Positions 1 to 5,978 of a stretch of DNA of 6,847 bases are shown one piece after another (position 1 is the stretch's first letter; every line of letters starts with the position of its first letter). The notes beneath the pieces are model-generated. The model had not been told where the DNA came from. It worked only from the letters and a program-made list of their open reading frames with translations, and did no database searches. The position numbers and the translations under genes were made by a program. Source of the stretch: Alphaproteobacteria bacterium (GTDB lineage Bacteria; Pseudomonadota; Alphaproteobacteria; Rhizobiales; Xanthobacteraceae); NCBI GenBank assembly GCA_005884855.1, contig VAZS01000246.1, positions 1 through 6,847 on the forward strand, in the 5' to 3' direction.

Positions 1-549
1 ATCGTTCACTATCCGCTGTCGGGCTGGAAGGTGTTCAACCTGGTCGTCACCTATCACAACGACGCGCCGGAGCCGGTGGCGGGCAAGCCGGTTTCCGAAG
101 ACGAGGTGATGTACGGTTTCAGACACGTACATGCGCGGGCACAGAATATCATTCGCCATGGCAAGAACTGGAGGCTGTGGGTGCTGTGCGATCGCGATCC
201 CAGTGAGCGCTGGGTCGATGGCCGTGTCGCGCTGCTCGGCGATGCCGCGCACCCGATGCTGCAGTATTTCGCGCAAGGCGCCTGCCAGGCGATGGAGGAT
301 GCGGTGTGCCTGTCGCATATGCTCGACGCCTACCCGGACGATTACGCAAACGCGCTCGAGCATTATCGCTCACTGCGCTTTCCGCGCACCGCGCGGGTGC
401 AGCTATTATCTCGCGCTATTGGCGAGCACATCTATCATCCGTCAGGTGAACACGCCCGCATCCGCAATGCCATCATGAGCGCGAAATCGTCGGAGGATTA
501 TTACCGCGATCTCGCCTGGCTCTATGGCGGCACCGGGCTGGGCGGGTAG
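1..549 (+). CDS. 3-hydroxybenzoate 6-hydroxylase-like FAD monooxygenase (C-terminal part, 5' end outside window)
   Basis: The frame is open from base 1 (reading I-V-H-Y-P-L-S-G-W-K) to the TAG at 547-549, giving 182 codons; the GTG at 31 is internal, not a start. The FAD ribityl-binding GD motif is clear: GRVALLGDAAHPMLQYFAQG (about residues 75-94 of the visible part), followed by ACQAMEDA. In class A flavoprotein hydroxylases the GDAAHP-MLQY-AQGACxAMEDA form is typical of 3-hydroxybenzoate 6-hydroxylase and close salicylate hydroxylase relatives. Family members are about 400 residues, so roughly the first 215 residues (GxGxxG and DG motifs) lie upstream. The expected reaction is NADH- and O2-dependent hydroxylation of 3-hydroxybenzoate to gentisate in the cytoplasm. 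It converges with the minus-strand aroyl-CoA genes, which may also feed gentisate. Salicylate 1-hydroxylase is the main alternative; substrate is inferred, family is solid. Confidence 0.85.
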   Translation: MVHYPLSGWKVFNLVVTYHNDAPEPVAGKPVSEDEVMYGFRHVHARAQNIIRHGKNWRLWVLCDRDPSERWVDGRVALLGDAAHPMLQYFAQGACQAMEDAVCLSHMLDAYPDDYANALEHYRSLRFPRTARVQLLSRAIGEHIYHPSGEHARIRNAIMSAKSSEDYYRDLAWLYGGTGLGG

Positions 550-575
550 GACCAAACCTTACGGCGCCCTCTCCC

Positions 576-716
576 GTCATTGCCTGCGACAAACGCGAAG
601 CGTTTGCGCACGGGAGCGAAGCGACGAAGCAATCCAGCTTCTTCTTGGCTCCATGGATTGCTTCGTGGAGCCTGTCATCGGGCGCGCATTCGCGCGACCC
701 GTTGGCTCGCAATGAC
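576..716. repeat. Nested inverted-repeat (REP/BIME-like) intergenic element
   Basis: Outer arms GTCATTGC (576-583) and GCAATGAC (709-716) are perfect 8-base complements. Inner arms ACGAAGCAATCCA (624-636) and TGGATTGCTTCGT (654-666) are perfect 13-base complements around a 17-base loop. Two small hairpins sit between the arm pairs: AAACGC-gaa-GCGTTT (591-605) and GCGCG-catt-CGCGC (682-695). The words GTCATTGC and CGAAGCAATCCA match, from memory, a repeat family scattered between genes in Bradyrhizobium and Rhodopseudomonas genomes. It has no coding capacity and looks like a non-autonomous element, possibly folding as a transcript hairpin between convergent genes. Confidence 0.75.
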
Positions 717-729
717 AGATGATGGAGCA

Positions 730-740
730 GGATTGCTTCG
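730..740 (+). repeat. Extra direct copy of the repeat's inner arm word
   Basis: GGATTGCTTCG at 730-740 repeats exactly the 11 bases at 655-665 inside the palindromic element, in the same orientation and 75 bases away. It lies outside the outer arm, so it may be the remnant of a second, truncated or nested copy of the element. Confidence 0.5.
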
Positions 741-764
741 ACAACGGTTGAACGGAAAAACCAC

Positions 765-2399
765 CTAACCCCTGAGCAGCGCCTGACGGTCGATCTTGCC
801 GGTGCCGGTCTTCGGCAACTCGGAGATGAATCTGATCTCGCGCGGATACTTGTACGGCAACAGCTTGGCCTTGACGTAATCCTGCAACATCCGCGTTGCG
901 TCCCCCTCGTCGAACGCGCTGGCGTTCATGACTACTGCGGCTTTCAGGGTCATGCGTCTGTCCGGCAGCTCAGCCCCGAACACCGCACATTCGCGCACGT
1001 CCGGGTGCTCGGCGAGGCAAAGCTCGACTTCGAGCGGATACACCCACTGACCGGAGATCTTGATCAGGTCGTCGGCGCGGCCGCGAAAGAAATAAAAGCC
1101 TTCGCTGTCGCGCATGAAACGGTCACCGGTGTAAATCCAGCCGCCGTCGCGGATGGTCTCCGCGGTCTTGTCCGGCCGATTCCAGTAAAGCGGCGTGCTG
1201 GAATCGCCGCGCACCCACATAATTGCTTCCTCGTTGCCAGCGACTTCGTGGCCGCTGCTGTCCCGTAGCGCGACCTCATAGCCGGGGACGCGCAACCCCG
1301 CGGCGCCAAGCTTTTTCTTCTCGGGCCGATTGCTCAGATAGATGTGCAATTGTTCGGTCGAGCCGAGCCCCTCGACGATTTCAAGCCCGGTCAGAGTCTT
1401 CCAGCCGTTGAAGACCTCCGCCGAGAGTACTTCGGCCGCTGACAAGGCCATGCGCAGCGATGAAAAATCTGTCGCTTCCGTTCCGCCCGCTTTGGTCAAA
1501 GACGTATAAAGCGTCGGTAAGCCGAAAAACACGGATGGGCGATAGCGCTGGATTGCTTCGAAGATCGCGGCCGGCTTGGGTTGGCCCGGCAGCAGCAGCG
1601 TCGCTGCGCCGGCGCAAAACGGAAAGGTGATCGAGTTGCCGAACCCATAGGCGAAGAACATCTTCGGCACCGAAAAGCAGATATCGTCCGGTTTGAGCTT
1701 CAGAACGTTGCGCGCGAAAGCGGCGTCGGTGTAGGCCATGTCGTGCTGCAGATGGACGATGCCTTTGGGCCTTCCAGTGGATCCCGACGAATACATCCAG
1801 AAAGCCATTTCATTGCGATCTGTATCGGCCTCCGCAAGATCGGCCGGAAAATTTCCCACCCAGCGCTCGGCGAGCACTGTGTTCGGCGCGGCGTGATCGG
1901 CAGCTTCACCGTTGACCACGATCAGCGTGCGCAGGGCGGTATCCTTGCAGGCCTGAGCATCGAAGCGGGAGCAAAACTCGGCATCGGTGATGGCAACGGT
2001 AGCGCCGGAATCCGCAAGATAAAACTGAAGCAGGTCGGGCGGCGTCAGCGTATTGATCAGAAGCGGCACGAAGCCGGCGCGAACCGCGCCGAAAAACGCC
2101 GCCGGATAGGCTGGCGTATCATCGAGGAACATCAAAACGCGGTCGCCACGCTGGAGCCCCAGCGAAATCAAGCCGTGCCCCCAACGGCAGGCCTCCGTGC
2201 ACAGCTCGCTATACGTGCGCTCGCCCAGCGGACCGGTCAGCGCGAGGCTGTCAGCGCGGCCTTTGCGAAGATTGTCGAACAGAATGCGGCTGGCGTTGTA
2301 TTGTTGCGGGATCGTAAAGCCGATCTCCTTGATGCCTGGATTGTCGGGCGGCACCGGGTCGGGAATAGCGCGCGTTGGTTGAGGCTGTGGTGAGCTCAT
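765..2399 (-). CDS. Benzoate-CoA ligase family protein (aryl-CoA ligase)
   Basis: This 544-residue ANL-superfamily adenylate-forming enzyme is full length for benzoate/hydroxybenzoate-CoA ligases. It should activate an aromatic acid with ATP and CoA through an acyl-AMP. Core motifs are intact: the phosphate loop YSSGSTGRPKG (about 203-213), KMFFAYGFGN (246-255), a signature region of BadA/HbaA-type ligases, EGLGSTE (343-349), YTGDR (423-427), the hinge RGRADDLIK (439-447) and the C-terminal PKTGTGK with catalytic lysine about 535. The ATG at 2399-2397 overlaps the TGA of the upstream hydroxylase as ATGA, and a GGGAG (complement of 2406-2410) lies 6 bases ahead, so the two genes are translationally coupled. 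The pairing with an aroyl-CoA hydroxylase suggests salicylate, 4-hydroxybenzoate or anthranilate as substrate, but sequence alone does not decide; plain benzoate is possible. Family is certain, substrate is inferred. Confidence 0.93.
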   Translation of the reverse strand: MSSPQPQPTRAIPDPVPPDNPGIKEIGFTIPQQYNASRILFDNLRKGRADSLALTGPLGERTYSELCTEACRWGHGLISLGLQRGDRVLMFLDDTPAYPAAFFGAVRAGFVPLLINTLTPPDLLQFYLADSGATVAITDAEFCSRFDAQACKDTALRTLIVVNGEAADHAAPNTVLAERWVGNFPADLAEADTDRNEMAFWMYSSGSTGRPKGIVHLQHDMAYTDAAFARNVLKLKPDDICFSVPKMFFAYGFGNSITFPFCAGAATLLLPGQPKPAAIFEAIQRYRPSVFFGLPTLYTSLTKAGGTEATDFSSLRMALSAAEVLSAEVFNGWKTLTGLEIVEGLGSTEQLHIYLSNRPEKKKLGAAGLRVPGYEVALRDSSGHEVAGNEEAIMWVRGDSSTPLYWNRPDKTAETIRDGGWIYTGDRFMRDSEGFYFFRGRADDLIKISGQWVYPLEVELCLAEHPDVRECAVFGAELPDRRMTLKAAVVMNASAFDEGDATRMLQDYVKAKLLPYKYPREIRFISELPKTGTGKIDRQALLRG

Positions 2400-3546
2400 G
2401 GCTTGCTCCCGCTTTGCTGGAGAGGCCGCTTTGTCGTTTCATATCGCGCCATGAAGGCCGGCGACATCGCGCGCAGCCGGGCATCATCGATCCGTCCCGA
2501 ACGGGTGATGTAGCTGTAGGCGAATTCCAGCAGGCCAAGCTTCATGTGTTCGGGGAATTTCTCATACCACTCGGCGCTGGTCCGCGCGGCGGTCACCAGC
2601 TTTTTCACGATCGGCTTGCGCTCGCTCTGGTACTGACGCAGGCCGGCTGACAGATCGCGTTCGGCCTCAAGCGCCTTGGTGAGCGCGATCGCATCCTCGA
2701 TGGCGAGCCGTGTCCCGGACCCGATTGAGAAATGCGCCGAGTGTAATGCGTCGCCGATCAGCACCATGTTCCTGAATGACCAGTGCTCGTTCCAGATCCA
2801 CGGGAAATTACGCCACATCGATTTGTTCGACACCAGCGAATGACCTTCGAGGGTGGCAGCGAATACGGACTCGCAAATCGCTTTGGATTCATCGATCGTC
2901 TTTTCGGCAAAGCCGTACCGTTGCCAGGTCGCTGGATCGCATTCGACCAGGAACGTGCTCATGTCAGGCGAATATCGATAATGGTGCGCGTTGAAGCTGC
3001 CGAGATCGGTTTTCACAAAGGTCTGTGAAAGGGTTTCGAATCGCTTTGTGGTGCCGTACCAGGCGAACTTGTTGGCGGAATAGGACAACGAGGTGCCGAA
3101 GTCGCCCTCGAAGCTGCGGCGAACCAGCGAATTCAGCCCATCGGCTGCGACAATCAGATCATAGCCGGTCAACTGATCCACCGAGGCGATCACAGTGTCG
3201 TATCGCTGAGCGACGCCGACCGAGGCACTGCGCTGTTGCAGGATCCTCAGCAGTTCGAGCCGGCCGATCGAGGAGAAGCCCCCCCGTCGATTTCGACGCT
3301 CTCCCCGCGCAGGTTGAGCGTCATATTCTTCCAGCTCTCCATTCGCGGCGCGATCGCGTCCACCGTATCGGGATCGTCCGCGCGAAGGAATTCCAGCGCC
3401 TGCTCGGAGAACACCACGCCGAATCCCCAAGTGGCACCGGCGGGGTTCTGCTCGAACAGCTCGATCTGGGCGTCCGGGTGGCGCTTCTTCCAGAGATAGC
3501 TGAAATAGAGGCCTCCGGGGCCGCCGCCGATTACGGCGATACGCAC
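2396..3546 (-). pseudogene. Aroyl-CoA FAD monooxygenase (salicylyl-CoA 5-hydroxylase type), frameshifted
   Basis: The N-terminal part (GTG at 3546-3544) reads RIAVIGGGPGGL, a GxGxxG FAD fold, and continues through WGFGVVFSEQALEFL to VEIDGG, then runs off-frame to a stop at 3249-3247 after 99 residues. The rest, from FSSIGRLELL onward, is in another frame and ends at TGA 2398-2396. That part contains the DG motif (DLIVAADGLNS) and the GD motif IGDALHSAHFSIGSGT, whose HFSIGSGT form is characteristic of salicylyl-CoA 5-hydroxylase and the hydroxylase half of 2-aminobenzoyl-CoA monooxygenase/reductase. The switch lies at seven C (3279-3285). Adding one base gives 384 codons with stop, 383 residues, normal for the single-domain family. 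Both halves are otherwise well preserved, so the lesion is recent or a sequence error. The expected role is NAD(P)H- and O2-dependent hydroxylation of the CoA ester made by the downstream ligase. 4-hydroxybenzoyl-CoA 1-hydroxylase is an alternative identity. Confidence 0.85.
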
Positions 3547-3554
3547 GATACTTG

Positions 3555-3560
3555 TCTCCC
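3555..3560 (-). promoter_or_regulatory. Shine-Dalgarno that fixes the GTG start of the CoA hydroxylase
   Basis: The minus strand reads GGGAGA here, 8 bases before the GTG at 3546-3544. That GTG starts exactly at the FAD-binding strand (VRIAVIGGG), as is usual in the family. The longer upstream open frame to 3594 would add residues without a role and would place the ribosome site inside the gene. Confidence 0.65.
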
Positions 3561-3615
3561 AACGGGCGGCCGCTGCAAAAAGTCCGCCATGCAAACTAAG
3601 CCGGCAAGAAGAGCT

Positions 3616-4632
3616 TTACACCTTGATCATTCGCTTGCCGCGGTTCTCGCCAGCCAACAGTCCGATCAGCGCCTTCGGCGTATTCTCCAGACCCTCGATG
3701 ACATCCTCCTGGACTTTCAATTTGCCGGAGGCGACCCATGACTGCAGCTCTTTTAATGCCTGATTACTCCGATCCATGAAGTCCATCACGATGAAGCCCT
3801 GCATGATGAGGCGCTTCACCACGATCAAGCCGGGCACGCCGCGAGGTCCATGGGCGGACGGTACGCCGTCGTATTGCGAGATCGCGCCGCAGCAGGCGAT
3901 GCGGCCGCGATTGTTCATTTGCGCCAGGCAGGCTTCGAGAATGTCGCCGCCAACGTTGTCGAAATAGACATCGATGCCTTTTGGCGCAGCGGCGCGCAGG
4001 GCCTTGAACACAGCGCCGTCCTTGTAGTCCACCGCAGCGTCGAATCCGAGTTCGGATGTCAGCCAGTTGCACTTGTCGCTGCCGCCGGCAATTCCGACGA
4101 CGCGGCAGCCCTTGATCTTGGCGATCTGGCCGACGATCGATCCGACCGAGCCGGCGGCGGCCGACACTACGACAGTCTCGCCGGTCTTTGGTTTACCGAT
4201 CTCGAGCAGTCCGAAATAGGCGGTGAGCCCGGCGATGCCATAGACGCTCAGAAGATGCGTCATCGGCTCGATCTTCGGCATTTTGGTCAGGTGTTTTGCC
4301 GGCACCGCCGCGTAAGTCTGCCAGCCAGTGTCGCCGAACACGATATCGCCCGGCTTAACTTCCGGCGCTTTTGACGAAACCACTTCGCCGATGCCGCCGC
4401 CAGCCATTACCGTGTTGGCCTCGACCGCCGCGCGATAGGTCGCGCCGTGCATCCAGGCGCGGTTGGCGGCATCGAGCGAAATATATCGAACCCGCAGCAA
4501 CGCCTCGCCATCTTTTGGCTCAGGGATCGCCGCCTCTGACATTTTGAAATGCTCCGGCCCGAGTTTTCCTGCCGGCTTCTCCACCAGCAGAACCTGCCGG
4601 TTGATCTTGTCGCTTAAGGTATGGTCGCTCAT
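3616..4632 (-). CDS. NADP-dependent MDR oxidoreductase (CurA / leukotriene B4 12-hydroxydehydrogenase type)
   Basis: A 338-residue, zinc-independent medium-chain reductase, normal length for the CurA/prostaglandin-reductase family. Members reduce activated carbon-carbon double bonds with NADPH in the cytoplasm. Visible signatures are YGIAGLTAYFGLLEIGKPK (131-149), the Rossmann segment VVSAAAGSVGSIVGQIAK (155-172), the loop GIAGGSDKC (180-188) that follows the second strand, and YFDNVGGD (223-230). The start is the ATG at 4632-4630, with GGAGGT 6 bases upstream; an open frame extends to 4908 but runs through the end of the ATP-grasp gene in another frame and is not credible. It lies 59 bases after the ATP-grasp gene and 69 bases before the CoA hydroxylase, same strand, so co-transcription is likely. 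A role in the aromatic pathway is not obvious; it may reduce an enoyl or quinoid intermediate or act in detoxification. Substrate unknown. Confidence 0.9.
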   Translation of the reverse strand: MSDHTLSDKINRQVLLVEKPAGKLGPEHFKMSEAAIPEPKDGEALLRVRYISLDAANRAWMHGATYRAAVEANTVMAGGGIGEVVSSKAPEVKPGDIVFGDTGWQTYAAVPAKHLTKMPKIEPMTHLLSVYGIAGLTAYFGLLEIGKPKTGETVVVSAAAGSVGSIVGQIAKIKGCRVVGIAGGSDKCNWLTSELGFDAAVDYKDGAVFKALRAAAPKGIDVYFDNVGGDILEACLAQMNNRGRIACCGAISQYDGVPSAHGPRGVPGLIVVKRLIMQGFIVMDFMDRSNQALKELQSWVASGKLKVQEDVIEGLENTPKALIGLLAGENRGKRMIKV

Positions 4633-4638
4633 GGCATT

Positions 4639-4644
4639 ACCTCC
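4639..4644 (-). promoter_or_regulatory. Strong Shine-Dalgarno of the MDR reductase
   Basis: The minus strand reads GGAGGT, a near-perfect anti-16S match, 6 bases before the ATG at 4632-4630. It decides that start against the much longer open frame. It sits in the 59-base gap after the ATP-grasp stop codon (TAG, 4694-4692). Confidence 0.8.
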
Positions 4645-4691
4645 CACGCCGTTTTCGATCTCAGCAACCGAGCCACTGGTTTGACCGGAAA

Positions 4692-5660
4692 CTAACCGCC
4701 GTGCAAGGGATCGCCTTGCTGAAAGACTTTGTCGAGGGCGGCGCTGTAGGCGGCATAGACCAGATCGGGATGGTGCCTCCCCAGCGCCTCCATCATCACC
4801 CCCGAATTGATCTCCAGGATCCGCCAGGACCCGTCGACCTTGACAACGTCGATCGATCCAAAGCGTATGCCGATGGCTTGTGCTGCTTCCACTGTGATCT
4901 TGATGCAAGCATCCCTGTGTTGGCCTTGCTCCAGCAGAATTGGCCGCGCTCCCGAGTCGAGATTATGGCGCCAGTTAAGGAAACATCGTTGACCCGCTCG
5001 TGGAATCTCGTCCAGCGCGGATCTGCCGAAATCGCGGGCGAGCGCCGACAACACTGTCGAGCGCAGTTCAGCCGGAACGGCCGCAAGCGCCAGCTCCAGC
5101 AGCGAGTGCTTACCATCGCCTATGATCGAGGGGCGATCCTTACTGTAGATAACGAGCGGGCGATTATCGATCAGGATCACCCGAATCTCGTTTTCGATGT
5201 CCAGGTAAGGCGAAATCGCAAGTCCGAGACTGGAAGAAAAAATCTTGTGTGCGGCAACTTCTAGGTCAGGAATGGTCAGCACCTTGAAAACAGACTCGCC
5301 GCTTGTCCCCTCGTTGGGCTTGACCACGATACCATCAGGGTTCTCCTTCAGAAGAGCGATCATCGCCTCCCATGATCGCCGCGGAGGCACGTACTCGCTC
5401 ATCTCTGGGCTTAGAAACAGCGTGTGCGGGACACAGGGGATACCGCAAATCTGCAGTACTTCCGAAGTTGCAGCTTTGTCGTTGGCAATTCGATGCGCAA
5501 CCGCACTCTTCAGTCCAAGATCATATCCAAATGCAAAATGCCGCCTGCCCCCGCGCCGCATGACGATCAGCCAGCCCTCGGATCTGATTTCGACCTCAAC
5601 GCCGTGATTGGCGCAATATTTCCTAAGCGCGGCGACGAATGTTCGTTGGCTATTGAGCAT
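4692..5660 (-). CDS. ATP-grasp domain protein, RimK/cyanophycin-synthetase-like amide ligase of unknown substrate
   Basis: From the ATG at 5660-5658 this is 322 residues. ATP-grasp features in order: ANDKAATSEVLQICGIPCVP (59-78, lid entry with DK and GIPxVP), IVVKPNEGTSGESVFKV (111-127, ATP-binding lysine about 114 and small flexible loop), ENEIRVILIDNRPLVIYSKD (156-175), GDGKHSLLEL (181-190, a segment seen in cyanophycin synthetases), and SIDVVKVDGSWRILEINSG (269-287, with D271, E283 and N285 as likely Mg ligands). Such enzymes form amide bonds via an acyl-phosphate. The first 60 residues are not recognised. A TTG at 5696-5694 would add 12 residues but falls inside a perfect palindrome, so I prefer the ATG, although no strong Shine-Dalgarno precedes either. 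Two 60-base stretches of the gene (5401-5520) count to about 52% GC, against 70% for 961-1020 in the ligase, hinting at a separate origin. Reaction class is sound; substrate is unknown. Confidence 0.85.
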   Translation of the reverse strand: MLNSQRTFVAALRKYCANHGVEVEIRSEGWLIVMRRGGRRHFAFGYDLGLKSAVAHRIANDKAATSEVLQICGIPCVPHTLFLSPEMSEYVPPRRSWEAMIALLKENPDGIVVKPNEGTSGESVFKVLTIPDLEVAAHKIFSSSLGLAISPYLDIENEIRVILIDNRPLVIYSKDRPSIIGDGKHSLLELALAAVPAELRSTVLSALARDFGRSALDEIPRAGQRCFLNWRHNLDSGARPILLEQGQHRDACIKITVEAAQAIGIRFGSIDVVKVDGSWRILEINSGVMMEALGRHHPDLVYAAYSAALDKVFQQGDPLHGG

Positions 5661-5675
5661 GGCTAGCTTGCCGAG

Positions 5676-5787
5676 TTGCCGCAAAAATGTACGCAATTAA
5701 TTGCCAGCAAGCCGCGCATCTCCGCAAGTAAATTGCGGCTCTTCGACGGTTGGGTGACCTGTGTGCTTGAGACAGGTTGCAGTGCAA
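5676..5787. repeat. Cluster of TTGC / GCAA half-sites
   Basis: The four-base word TTGC or its complement GCAA occurs nine times in 112 bases: TTGC at 5676, 5701, 5733 and 5777; GCAA at 5681, 5693, 5707, 5724 and 5784. Most are arranged as inverted pairs: TTGC-c-GCAA (5676-5684), GCAATTAATTGC (5693-5704), TTGC-ca-GCAA (5701-5710), CCGCAA-gtaaa-TTGCGG (5722-5738), TTGC-agt-GCAA (5777-5787). By chance under one is expected at equal base frequencies. The arrangement looks like a multi-site operator upstream of the ATP-grasp gene. Confidence 0.5.
5693..5704. promoter_or_regulatory. Perfect 12-base palindrome GCAATTAATTGC
   Basis: The sequence is identical to its own reverse complement. It lies 33 bases upstream of the preferred ATG of the ATP-grasp gene and overlaps the alternative TTG start, which speaks for a regulatory rather than coding role. 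Such a compact AT-centred dyad is a plausible site for a dimeric repressor; the binding protein is unknown. Confidence 0.45.
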
Positions 5788-5882
5788 AATGTGATAAAGC
5801 GGGCGCTATTGCCTGCGCCGGACGGATTGATTCGCGGCCAGCCGATTCGCTAGCCTTTTGGCTAAAGGCCGTACATCCCCGA

Positions 5883-5914
5883 CCAATGCTTGAGATAATG
5901 GTGTACAGCATTGG
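5883..5914. promoter_or_regulatory. Perfect 8+8 inverted repeat upstream of the glutamate-synthase-like gene
   Basis: CCAATGCT (5883-5890) and AGCATTGG (5907-5914) are exact complements separated by 16 bases that include a GATAAT (5894-5899). Half-site centres are 24 bases apart, slightly more than two helical turns. The right arm ends 64 bases before the ATG at 5979. A dimeric regulator straddling a -10 box would fit; a weak transcript hairpin is the other possibility. Confidence 0.45.
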
Positions 5915-5953
5915 CCTGCTAGTTGGATTAAGCTCCGCTCAAAAAGAATAATA

Positions 5954-5968
5954 CGGCAGAATCTGCCG
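5954..5968 (+). promoter_or_regulatory. 15-base dyad abutting the ribosome-binding site
   Basis: CGGCAGA-a-TCTGCCG is a perfect 7+7 inverted repeat about a single central base. Its last G is the first base of the Shine-Dalgarno GGAGGGG (5968-5974), which lies 4 bases before the ATG at 5979. A one-base centre is too tight to close as an RNA hairpin with all pairs, so a protein-binding operator is the better reading, though opening the inner pairs would still leave a short stem next to the ribosome site. Confidence 0.45.
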
Positions 5969-5978
5969 GAGGGGTCCC

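Larger units (their letters stand above)
550..764. other. Convergent intergenic region filled by a palindromic repeat element
   Basis: These 215 bases separate the 3' end of the hydroxylase from the 3' end of the CoA ligase. I see no convincing gene: short open frames here are compositional. Most of the space is the nested inverted-repeat element at 576-716, plus a further copy of its inner word at 730-740. Because both neighbours end here, the stem-loops could act as a bidirectional transcription stop, but no U-run typical of an intrinsic terminator follows any stem. Confidence 0.7.
5661..5978. promoter_or_regulatory. Divergent intergenic regulatory region between ATP-grasp and glutamate-synthase-like genes
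   Basis: These 318 bases must hold the promoters for both divergent genes. I see no convincing gene; the short frames on both strands lack domains and ribosome sites. It is more AT-rich than its surroundings and packed with dyads, listed separately. A GATAAT at 5894-5899 resembles a -10 box for the right-hand gene but has no good -35 at the proper distance. TTGAGA at 5767-5772 followed by TGATAA at 5792-5797 has a 19-base spacer, too long to trust. Overlapping short hairpins (TAGCC-tttt-GGCTA, 5851-5864, and GCCTTT-tggct-AAAGGC, 5853-5869) are also present and exclude each other. Confidence 0.6.

Noticed and set aside
473..715. Short open frames on both strands over the repeat element
   Set aside because: They follow from the inverted-repeat structure and GC content; no ribosome site or domain is visible.
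1581..2393. 270-codon open frame on the plus strand
   Set aside because: It runs antisense through the CoA ligase, which has all its motifs; the predicted product shows no recognisable fold.
3602..3640. CGGCAAG / CTTGCCG inverted repeat across the reductase 3' end, as a terminator
   Set aside because: The 25-base loop is long, no U-run follows, and the downstream gene is on the same strand with a good ribosome site; likely chance.
3025..3741. 238-codon open frame on the plus strand
   Set aside because: Arginine/serine-rich antisense shadow of the CoA hydroxylase and the end of the reductase, with no plausible start site.
4633..4908. N-terminal extension of the MDR reductase to 430 residues
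   Set aside because: The extra part overlaps the 3' end of the ATP-grasp gene in another frame, is low in recognisable content, and a near-perfect Shine-Dalgarno precedes the internal ATG at 4632.
5851..5869. Two overlapping, mutually exclusive small hairpins, as an attenuator
   Set aside because: Stems are only 5-6 pairs, there is no leader peptide and no U-run, so an attenuator claim is not supported.
5663..5911. 82-codon minus-strand frame in the divergent spacer
   Set aside because: No domain, no Shine-Dalgarno, and it contains the dyad cluster; it also conflicts with the upstream region of the ATP-grasp gene.
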